DNA of 44,071 bases from Anaerolineales bacterium UBA1429 (GTDB taxonomy: Bacteria; Chloroflexota; Anaerolineae; UBA1429), in assembly GCA_002329325.1 (NCBI GenBank), contig DCTX01000081.1:3569-47639 (forward strand), read 5' to 3'. Both the position numbers and the translations under genes were made by a program. Below the pieces are notes generated by a model. That model was not told the origin of the DNA and searched no databases. It saw only the letters and a list, made by a program, of their open reading frames with translations. Positions 24,591-31,535 of the stretch are shown here, piece by piece (the stretch's first letter is position 1; each line of letters begins with the position of its first letter).

Positions 24591-25271
24591 ATGAAACGCA
24601 AGTATTGGATCGCTGTAGCGGTCTTGTTGGGCCTGCTGAGTATGCCGGCCTGCGCGCTGGGGGGCTGGCTGGAGGACGCGGGCCTGCTGGTGGATCAGAG
24701 CGCCCAGGGCCAGAACCTCACCGATCAACCCATCACCCGCGTGTTGCCCACCCTCTATCCCACCGTCACGCCCAAGGCGCCCCCTGCGGCTGGCGAGCAA
24801 CCGGCGGCGACGACCCAACCCGCCGAGGAGGCGCAGTCGCCCGAGACGGCGCCCACCGACGATCGCAGCTTTCGGCTGGAGCTGACCGAGGCCGAGCTGG
24901 CCGCCTTTGTGGGCGGGGGGGAGTTTGCCCAGCAAGGGCTCAGTGTCGACGACATGACGGTCACCATCACCGAGCAGCAGGTGATCGCCACCTTTAACGC
25001 GGCCCACGCCGATTCGGGCCTCAGCGGCGAGATCACCATGGTGGCGGTGCCACAGGTCGTGAATGGAGAGCTCTACCTGCGCATTGTGGATTTCAGCCTG
25101 GGCTCGGGGTTCTCGGGTTTTGCCCGCCTGATCGCCAGCGCCCTGATCCAGGCCGCCATCGACAGCTACAACACGGCCAACGGCATACCGATCACCGTCA
25201 ATGGAGCCGCCGAGATCACGGCTGTGGAGCTGCTCCCTGGCAAGCTGATCGTCAGCGGGGTGTTCCAATAG
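24591..25271 (+). CDS. Predicted lipoprotein of unknown function
   Basis: This 226-residue protein has a short basic N-terminus, a hydrophobic stretch and a Cys in LLSMPACALGG, an imperfect lipobox. A Pro/Ala/Thr-rich linker of about 40 residues follows, then a compact domain of about 130 residues (FRLELTEAELAAFVGG to LLPGKLIVSGVFQ). The domain resembles lipid- or substrate-binding LEA/DUF-type beta sandwiches, but I cannot name it. ATG 24591 begins the signal peptide; the frame is open further upstream from about 24534. It is the last gene of the + strand run and faces murE. Confidence 0.65.
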   Translation: MKRKYWIAVAVLLGLLSMPACALGGWLEDAGLLVDQSAQGQNLTDQPITRVLPTLYPTVTPKAPPAAGEQPAATTQPAEEAQSPETAPTDDRSFRLELTEAELAAFVGGGEFAQQGLSVDDMTVTITEQQVIATFNAAHADSGLSGEITMVAVPQVVNGELYLRIVDFSLGSGFSGFARLIASALIQAAIDSYNTANGIPITVNGAAEITAVELLPGKLIVSGVFQ

Positions 25272-25328
25272 GGGCTGGCCGGTGAGGCGCCGTCACCCCC
25301 ACGGGTGATTCTACCCCACGATTGCATC

Positions 25329-25364
25329 TGCGCCCCGTCCCTCGCATGCGAGGGACGGGGCGCA
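25329..25364. repeat. Perfect 36-bp palindrome
   Basis: The left arm 25329-25346 is exactly the reverse complement of 25347-25364, centred on GCATGC. As RNA it makes a very stable hairpin in either direction. No T tract follows on either side, so classical intrinsic termination is uncertain. It lies between the converging lipoprotein and murE genes. Confidence 0.75.
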
Positions 25365-25383
25365 TGGTCACGCGCTATCAGCG

Positions 25384-25405
25384 ACCTCCCAGCTACCTGG
25401 GAGGT
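25384..25405. terminator. Stem-loop spanning the murE stop codon
   Basis: ACCTCCCAG (25384-25392) pairs with CTGGGAGGT (25397-25405) around a CTAC loop that includes the murE stop codon (25393-25395). It has no T tract. It may slow or end transcription from either side together with the adjacent 36-bp palindrome. Confidence 0.4.
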
Positions 25406-26922
25406 GTCGTGTCGCTCGCCCCATAGCCTAGGCGCGCCAGCGCCTCGCGCACGGCGTCCTGGTCGCTCCAGGGGTACTCGATCTCGCCAAAGCACATGGA
25501 GCGCTCGTGGCCCTTGCCGGTGACGATCACCACGTCTCCCGGTTGGGCCATGCCCAGGGCGGCGGCGATGGCCTCGCCCCGGTCGCCGATCTTCCAGTAG
25601 CCCTCGCCCTCCTGGCGGCCCGCGGTGCGGCAGCCCTCGGCGATCTGCTCCATGATCGTCTCCAGCGATTCGGTGCGCGGATCCTCGGCGGTGATGACCA
25701 CGCCATCGGCCAGGCGCCCGGCGATCTCGCCCATCCAGGGGCGCTTGGCGCGATCCCGCAACCCGGCGCAGCCGAACACGACGATCACGCGCCCCCCGGT
25801 CAGCTCGCGGGCCCACTGGAGCGCCTTGTCCAGGGCGTTGGGCGTGTGGGCGAAATCCACGATGGCCGTGAAGGGCTGGCCGCAATCCATGCGCTCCATC
25901 CGCCCGATGACGCCCCGCACCCGCCTGATCCCCTCGGCCATGGCAGCCGGAGCGATCCCCAAGGCGTGGGCCACCGTCACCGCGGCCAGGATGTTGTGCA
26001 CGTTGTAGCGGCCCACCAGGGGCGAGCTGACGGGCACCGCGCCGGAGGGCGTCTCGATCTTGATGTGCAGGCCCGTCGGATCGGCGACCACGGCGGCGGC
26101 GCGCACGTCGGCCTCCTCTCCCAGGCCATAGCAGAGCCGCCGCTCGGCCGGGATGGGGCTCAGGTAGGCGTAGGACGAGTCGTCCCGGTTGAGCACGGCC
26201 ACCTTGGGCATGCCTTCCTTGCGGGCTGACGTGCTCAAGGCGCGAAAGAGCATGGCCTTGGCCTGCTGATAGGCCTCCAGGCTGCCGTGGAAATCCAGGT
26301 GCTCGTGGGTGATGTTGGTGACCACGGCCACGTCGTATTCGCAGGCGGTGACCCGGTGCTGGGCCAGCCCGTGGGAGGTGGATTCGATCACGGCATACGC
26401 CACGCCCGCCTCCACCATCTCCGCCAGGTAGGCCTGCACTTCGGGGGCATCGGGCGTGGTGGTGTGAAAGCCCGTGGGCGTCTCGTGCCCGGCGATGGTG
26501 GCGGCCACCGAGTCTATGGTGCCCACCACGTGGCCGGCGGCGCCCAGGATGCTGGCGATCAGCCGCGTCGTGGTGGTCTTGCCGTCGGTGCCGGTGACGC
26601 CGATGACCCGCAGCTTGCGCCCCGGGTGGCCATGCCAGGCGGCCATCAGGTGGGCCAGGGCCTGGCGCGAATCGGGCACCACCGCCGTAGGGACCTTCGC
26701 CAGCTCGGGCGTCTCGCGCTCGACCACGCAGGCGGCGGCGCCGGCCTGCAGCGCCGCCGGGATGTAGCGATGGCCGTCCACATTGACTCCGGGCACGGCC
26801 ACGAACAGGTCGCCGGGCGCCACCTGGCGCGAATCCGTGGTGATCTTGGCGATCTGCAGCGGCCGCCAGCGCAGCCGCGCCGCCGCGGGTAGGGCATCTA
26901 TGAGGGGATCGAGGGGTCTCAT
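25393..26922 (-). CDS. murE: UDP-N-acetylmuramyl-tripeptide synthetase (Mur ligase)
   Basis: This 509-residue cytosolic Mur ligase adds the third amino acid to UDP-MurNAc-dipeptide. The ATP loop is GVTGTDGKTTTTR (from residue 109). HTTTPDAPE, ESTSHGLAQHR and YQQAKAMLF (carbamylated-Lys region) are present. The specificity loop reads AEDPRTES, with the Arg found in diaminopimelate-type enzymes (DNPR) but Asp instead of Asn, so the added diamine (DAP, Lys or ornithine) is not certain. I chose ATG 26922 over a TTG six bases earlier. No other mur gene is adjacent, and the gap to the redox operon holds a repeat. Confidence 0.9.
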   Translation of the reverse strand: MRPLDPLIDALPAAARLRWRPLQIAKITTDSRQVAPGDLFVAVPGVNVDGHRYIPAALQAGAAACVVERETPELAKVPTAVVPDSRQALAHLMAAWHGHPGRKLRVIGVTGTDGKTTTTRLIASILGAAGHVVGTIDSVAATIAGHETPTGFHTTTPDAPEVQAYLAEMVEAGVAYAVIESTSHGLAQHRVTACEYDVAVVTNITHEHLDFHGSLEAYQQAKAMLFRALSTSARKEGMPKVAVLNRDDSSYAYLSPIPAERRLCYGLGEEADVRAAAVVADPTGLHIKIETPSGAVPVSSPLVGRYNVHNILAAVTVAHALGIAPAAMAEGIRRVRGVIGRMERMDCGQPFTAIVDFAHTPNALDKALQWARELTGGRVIVVFGCAGLRDRAKRPWMGEIAGRLADGVVITAEDPRTESLETIMEQIAEGCRTAGRQEGEGYWKIGDRGEAIAAALGMAQPGDVVIVTGKGHERSMCFGEIEYPWSDQDAVREALARLGYGASDTTPPR

Positions 26923-26970
26923 GGGCAAATCCCGCCCTTGCCGGAGGGCGATCGGGCAGCTCGCGGCGTC

Positions 26971-27034
26971 GCCCTCACCCCCGCAAGGCCCTGGCGGGCC
27001 TCGTCTCCCCCTCTCCCGCGTGCGAGAGAGGGGG
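26971..27034. repeat. Dispersed GC-rich palindromic repeat, copy A
   Basis: GCCCTCACCCCC (26971-26982) is followed by a hairpin of CCCCCTCTC and GAGAGAGGGGG near 27006-27033. The same arrangement (CCCTCACCCCC, then a C-rich/G-rich hairpin) occurs at 43923-43978. It fills most of the 181-base gap between murE and the polyferredoxin gene. A small CGCCCT/AGGGCG hairpin (26933-26950) lies just before murE. Confidence 0.6.
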
Positions 27035-27103
27035 CATGGGCGCGGTCTTGAGACGGCGTCGTTGGTGGGGATGAGGGCCGCAAAGCGCAGGAGCGCGCCC
27101 CGA

Positions 27104-28021
27104 TCATCGGCTGTCCACCTCGTCCTCGGGCAGCTCGCCCAGCAGGCCCGTCAGGACGGCGCGGCGCCGCCGGAGCTGGCCCTTGCGGTCGTACTCGCGC
27201 ACCACCGCCTGGTAGGCCACCAGCTTATCCAGCGCCTTGACCCAGGCGCCCGATTCGATGGGGGTGTGCAGGATGTTGGTTCGCTGCACGGCGATGGCCC
27301 CCTCGGCGGGGCAGACGTGCTCGCACGCCCCGCAGTAGATGCAGAAACGCTCGTCTACGGATACCTGCTGCCCGTCGTAACTGATGCACTTGGTCGGGCA
27401 GATATCGGCGCAGGCCTGGCAGCCCTCGGGGCAGAGGGACACATTCAGGCGCACATGGCCCTGGTAGGGCTTGGTGATGGCAAAGGCGCCAGCCGGCCCC
27501 AACTGCATGCAGCGGGTGCAGGCGATGCATTTGCCCCGGTCGACCTCCACGTTGCTGACGGAGGCAACCTGCCCATCCTCATCCAGCGCCACATCGGCGC
27601 TGATGGCCCCCACGGGGCAGTTATCGATGTAGCCGGTATCGGTCGAGGCTGCGGCGGCCCCCTGGTCCACACGCACGTTGCGCAGCAGATAGGGGAACGC
27701 CTTGCCAGAGATCACCGGGATCTCGGGCTTGCCGTCGATGGTCATGGAAAGGGCGTGGGTCGGGCAGATCACGACGCACTCGCCGCACATGCTGCACAGA
27801 GCCGGATCGATGTCCATGCGCGGCGCGACGGTCATGCGCCCGTCGGCCAGCTCGCCCGCGCTGAGGGAGATCGCCTCGCGGGGGCACACCAGCTTGCAGA
27901 GCACGCAGCCACAGCAGGCCTCGTGATCCACCACCAGCTCGCTGCGGCGCAGCACCATGGGGCGCAGCAGGGTCTGGCGCTCGGGGGTATCGGTCTTGAT
28001 GATGCGTCCACGTGTGCCCAT
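27104..28021 (-). CDS. Polyferredoxin (several [4Fe-4S] clusters)
   Basis: This 305-residue electron carrier has the cluster motifs CCGCVLCKLVCP, CSMCGECVVICP, CIACTRCMQLGP, CPEGCQACADICP and CIYCGACEHVCP. In the third, the expected final Cys is Gly; the nearby DNCPVGAI could supply the fourth ligand, as in paired-cluster ferredoxins. It starts two bases after the mvhA stop and ends the operon. By analogy with MvhB-type polyferredoxins it may carry electrons to or from the hydrogenase-Hdr complex. The C-terminal 40 residues are charged and without cysteines. Confidence 0.85.
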   Translation of the reverse strand: MGTRGRIIKTDTPERQTLLRPMVLRRSELVVDHEACCGCVLCKLVCPREAISLSAGELADGRMTVAPRMDIDPALCSMCGECVVICPTHALSMTIDGKPEIPVISGKAFPYLLRNVRVDQGAAAASTDTGYIDNCPVGAISADVALDEDGQVASVSNVEVDRGKCIACTRCMQLGPAGAFAITKPYQGHVRLNVSLCPEGCQACADICPTKCISYDGQQVSVDERFCIYCGACEHVCPAEGAIAVQRTNILHTPIESGAWVKALDKLVAYQAVVREYDRKGQLRRRRAVLTGLLGELPEDEVDSR

Positions 28022-28023
28022 AT

Positions 28024-29508
28024 CTACCCCTCGCCTCCCGCCGATGGATCGCGTCGCAGCCTGGCCATCTCTTCTCCCTGGGCGTTATACACGGCCACCT
28101 CCAGGTCCATATCGCCGGGGGCGGCGTGGGTGGCGCAGGCGAAGCAGGGGTCATAGGCGCGAAAGGCCATCTCGACCCGATCCAGCAGCCCCTGGGTGAT
28201 CTCCTTGCCGCCGCCGATCAGGGCCTGGGCGGCCTTCTTGATGGACATGCAGATGGCGGCGTGGTTGTTGGTGGTACCTACGATCAGGTTCACCTTGGTC
28301 AGGATGCCCCGCTCGTCGGTGATATAGTGGTGGGTTAGCAGGCCCCGGGGCGCCTCCACGATGCCCACGCCCTCGGTGGGCGTCTCGGTGGGGATGACGC
28401 GGATCTCGGGGTCGGTGAGCCGTTCGTCCCGCGCCAGCTCCAGCATGCGCTCGCCGGCATAGAGCATCTCCACCAGGCGGGCCCAGTGGGTGGCCAGGGT
28501 GGCGTGCACCGGCTTGGCCCCCATATAGGCATAGAACTCCTCATAGGCCTCCTGGGCCAGGGGAGTCGCCATGCCCTCGCTCACATTCAGGCGTGAGAGG
28601 GGGGTGGAGCGATAGACGCCGCTCTGCATGCCGTCGGTCAGCCCGTGCCAGCCAAAGCGTTTGAGATAGGGGAACTTGACATAGGTCCACGGCTCGACCC
28701 GCTCGGCCAGGTGTTCGGCGTACTCGTGGGGCGCATAGTAGGCCACTTCATGGCCTTCAACGTCCACCACCCGCACCTTGCCATCGTAAAAGTTGAGTTG
28801 CTTGTTGGCATCCACCAACCCGATGCTGTGGGTGCGGTGCAGGTAGGCGTCGCCCATGATCATGTCGCGGAACTCGTCGCTGGCCAGCACCAGGTCGCGC
28901 CAGACGCCCAGGCTGAACTGGCCGAACTCGACCATGCTCTCGCCGATCTCGATCAGGCGCAGTTGCATATCCGGCGTGACGCCCTTGGCGACGCCGCCGG
29001 GGAGGCCCATCACCGGGTGGACAAAGCGCCCGCCCAGCATGGCCACCACCTCGTGGGATTCCGCCAGGTGGCGCAGCACCCGCTGGCCCAGGCGCACGCC
29101 CAGCTTGCTCACGATGCCCAGGATATTGCGCTGGGCCGGATCGGCGTCGGGACCCATGATGAAATCGGGCCCTGAGAGGATGAAAAAGTGGGTGGCATGG
29201 TCACCCGCCACAAAGGCATCGTACACCATCTCGCGGATGATGCGGGCCGTGGGGGGCGGAGTCACGCCATAGACGGCATCGGCGGCCTTGGTGGAGGCCA
29301 TGTGGTGGGCCGTAGGGCACACGCCACAGATGCGCTGGGTGATGCGTGGCATCTCCTCCACCGGGCGGCCCTCGCAAAAGCTCTCAAAGCCGCGAAACTC
29401 GGGCACCTGAAAGTAGGCGTTGGCCACATCGCCCTGATCGTCCATAAAGATGGTGATCTTGCCGTGGCCTTCCAGGCGGGTGACGGGATCAATGGTGATG
29501 CGTTTCAC
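28024..29508 (-). CDS. mvhA: [NiFe] hydrogenase large subunit, MvhA type
   Basis: This 494-residue subunit carries the Ni-Fe site. The N-terminal ligand motif is RICGVCPTAH and the C-terminal one is DPCFACATH, both cysteine pairs intact. A 33-residue tail follows the His and is probably removed by a maturation protease, as in the family. ATHs of this kind are typical of group 3 Mvh/F420-non-reducing hydrogenases. Translation starts at GTG 29508, overlapping the mvhG stop (GTGA), with GGGGAGG upstream. A long upstream open frame is only overlap with mvhG. It works with MvhG and passes electrons through MvhD modules to HdrA. Confidence 0.92.
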   Translation of the reverse strand: MKRITIDPVTRLEGHGKITIFMDDQGDVANAYFQVPEFRGFESFCEGRPVEEMPRITQRICGVCPTAHHMASTKAADAVYGVTPPPTARIIREMVYDAFVAGDHATHFFILSGPDFIMGPDADPAQRNILGIVSKLGVRLGQRVLRHLAESHEVVAMLGGRFVHPVMGLPGGVAKGVTPDMQLRLIEIGESMVEFGQFSLGVWRDLVLASDEFRDMIMGDAYLHRTHSIGLVDANKQLNFYDGKVRVVDVEGHEVAYYAPHEYAEHLAERVEPWTYVKFPYLKRFGWHGLTDGMQSGVYRSTPLSRLNVSEGMATPLAQEAYEEFYAYMGAKPVHATLATHWARLVEMLYAGERMLELARDERLTDPEIRVIPTETPTEGVGIVEAPRGLLTHHYITDERGILTKVNLIVGTTNNHAAICMSIKKAAQALIGGGKEITQGLLDRVEMAFRAYDPCFACATHAAPGDMDLEVAVYNAQGEEMARLRRDPSAGGEG

Positions 29509-30521
29509 GATGCGTCCTCCCCGTTCCGCTGTGAGGCGCAGATCTGGCCGGAGGCCTCGGCCCCCATTTTGAGTTGATGTAGTAGCGAAGCCCCCAGGCT
29601 GAAGCGGTAGAAGGTGCCCACCGGGTCCACGATGGTGGCGAGGACGCGACGGATATCCGCATCGCTCTCGCCCTCGAACCCGGCCACGATGGCATCCAGG
29701 AGGGCGGCGCCCTGATCGAGCGCGCCCGCAGCCGGCCCGTAGCAGCCCCGGCAGGGCATCTCGGCCTTGACGCACAGGGCGCCGCAGCCGGCGTGGGTGG
29801 CGGGCCCGGCGCAGATCAGGCCCTGCTCTAGCAGGCAGCGCTCTGGATCGGGGATGATCTCGTGGGGCCGCAGGAAGCGCTCCACGCGGATCTTGCCCTC
29901 GCGCACCCGCGGACACTGGTCGCACACGGTGCGGTCATCCACGCCCAGCAGGCTGCCCACCTCGGGCAGCTTGTTCTCGATCACGGCCGTCATGGCCTTC
30001 CAGATCTGGTCGTGGTTGGGGGGGCAGCCGGGGATCGAGTACTCGATGGGCACCACCTGCTCTAGAGTGCGGACCTGGTTGGCCAGGGCGGGCAGGGTTA
30101 GCTCGCCCTCGGGCATGGCAAAGCGCGCCCGGGGCAGCGCCCCGGCGGGGTTATCGGTGGTAGGCGTGGTCAGCGAGGCGCGCTGCAGGGCGTGGTCGGG
30201 GCCCTTGATGTTGCCCAGGCCGGGGATGCAGCCCTCCATGGCGCAGGAGCCAAAGGCCACCAGCACTTTGGTCTTTTCCCGGAGCAGGTGGGCCACATGG
30301 GCGTCCTCGTCAGTGCGGATGGCGCCGTTGAACAGGGTCACGTCAATGTACTTGTCGGGCAACGCCTGCACATCGGCGTACTTGAAGTCCATGGCGCAGG
30401 GCCAAAAGACGATATCGGCCACCTGGGCCAGCTCCAGCAGGTGCTCGCCCAGCTCGACGATGGCGATGTCGCAACCGCCGCAACTTGAGGCCCAGTAGAC
30501 GGCCAGTTTCAGCTTGTCCAT
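29505..30521 (-). CDS. mvhG: [NiFe] hydrogenase small subunit, MvhG type
   Basis: This 338-residue Fe-S subunit relays electrons from the Ni-Fe site. Proximal-cluster cysteines are seen in SSCGGCD, FGSCAMEGCIPGL and SIPGCPPN. Further cysteines in VCDQCPRVREG and AGCGALCVKAEMPCRGCYGP fit the medial and distal clusters. There is no twin-arginine signal, so the enzyme is cytosolic. It starts nine bases after the upstream stop and overlaps mvhA by four. Confidence 0.92.
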   Translation of the reverse strand: MDKLKLAVYWASSCGGCDIAIVELGEHLLELAQVADIVFWPCAMDFKYADVQALPDKYIDVTLFNGAIRTDEDAHVAHLLREKTKVLVAFGSCAMEGCIPGLGNIKGPDHALQRASLTTPTTDNPAGALPRARFAMPEGELTLPALANQVRTLEQVVPIEYSIPGCPPNHDQIWKAMTAVIENKLPEVGSLLGVDDRTVCDQCPRVREGKIRVERFLRPHEIIPDPERCLLEQGLICAGPATHAGCGALCVKAEMPCRGCYGPAAGALDQGAALLDAIVAGFEGESDADIRRVLATIVDPVGTFYRFSLGASLLHQLKMGAEASGQICASQRNGEDAS

Positions 30522-30530
30522 ATCTTTCCT

Positions 30531-31535
30531 CTATGCCTGCTCGACGGCCGGGGCAGGGGCCAGCGCGGCGATCTCGTTGGACATTCGTTCCAGAAGCGCA
30601 GGCAGGGCGCTGCGGGTCAGCGCTCCCAGCTCGACAAAGCTCACCCGCTGTGCGGGGATGCTCATCTGGGCCAGGATGGTCTCCAACAGGGCGACTTTGC
30701 TGCGGCCCAGGTAGGTGCCTCGCTTGTAGTGACACTCGCCCTCATGGCAGCCGGCCACCAGCACGCCGTCGGCGCCGTGGGTCAGGGCCAGCAGGATCAT
30801 AGCCGGGTCAACACGGCCCGAGCAGGGCAGGTTGACGATGCGCAGGCTCTCGCTCTGCAGGGCCTCCAGGGCGGCCCACTCGGCGTCGGAGCGGATGCTC
30901 CACTGGCACACAAAGGCCAGGATGCGGGGCGCCTCGGCGGCGCCTTGCAGGTGGCCAGGGCGCTCCAGCCAGCCGCCGGCGCCCATGCGGGCCAGCAGCT
31001 CCTGGTCGTTGAACTCCTCCAGGCTCATGGCCCCCGAGGGGCAGGCCGCCACACACACGCCACAGTGCATGCACAGGTTCTTGTCCACCTGGGCGATGGT
31101 GCGCTCGGCGCCATTGACCATGACGGGGCCGCGGGAGATGGCCTGATAGGGGCAGGCGCGGGTGCACACGGCGCAGCCGGAGCAGACGCCCTCGTCCACC
31201 GTGGCAAAAGGCCCCGGCGGTTGGTAACCCTCGCGGATGGCGATGGCGCGGATGGCCTGCATCACCTCCGAGATGTGGATCTCTTTGGGGCAGCGCGGGT
31301 AGCAGGCGTCACAGGCGGAGCAGAGCCAGATCTCCTTGCTGGAGAGCACCGCCTGGCGCAGCCCCAGGCCCGCCTTGCGCAGGATCAGGCGCGGGTTGAA
31401 CTCGGGGTCAAAGCGGCGCACCAGGCAGGTGGCCGCACAGGTGCCGCACGACCAGCAGTCGAGCAGATGCTCGCCGCCGGGCTCGGCCATTACCTCTCGC
31501 ATAAAGCCGCGATCGAACTCGCCAGAGCGGATCAT
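30531..31535 (-). CDS. HdrC-ferredoxin-MvhD fusion protein
   Basis: This 334-residue protein joins three electron-transfer modules. Residues about 27-95 are HdrC-like, with CWSCGTCAATC and WLCSACDACYPRCPKE. Residues about 118-170 are a two-cluster ferredoxin, with CSGCAVCTRACP and CMHCGVCVAACP. Residues about 200-315 are MvhD-like, with LVAGCHEGECHYKRG. MvhD normally links the Mvh hydrogenase to HdrA, and HdrC links HdrA to HdrB; having both on one chain shortens that path. The start overlaps the hdrA stop (ATGA at 31532-31535). No HdrB domain is present. Confidence 0.88.
   Translation of the reverse strand: MIRSGEFDRGFMREVMAEPGGEHLLDCWSCGTCAATCLVRRFDPEFNPRLILRKAGLGLRQAVLSSKEIWLCSACDACYPRCPKEIHISEVMQAIRAIAIREGYQPPGPFATVDEGVCSGCAVCTRACPYQAISRGPVMVNGAERTIAQVDKNLCMHCGVCVAACPSGAMSLEEFNDQELLARMGAGGWLERPGHLQGAAEAPRILAFVCQWSIRSDAEWAALEALQSESLRIVNLPCSGRVDPAMILLALTHGADGVLVAGCHEGECHYKRGTYLGRSKVALLETILAQMSIPAQRVSFVELGALTRSALPALLERMSNEIAALAPAPAVEQA

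Noticed and set aside
25293..25318. Small hairpin TCACCC/GGGTGA as terminator of the lipoprotein gene
   Set aside because: Six base pairs without a T tract are too weak. It may be part of a diverged repeat instead.
30531..31535. A hidden HdrB in the operon
   Set aside because: No CCG-type CX(n)CCGX(n)CXXC domain was found in any product; only HdrC-type cysteine motifs are present.
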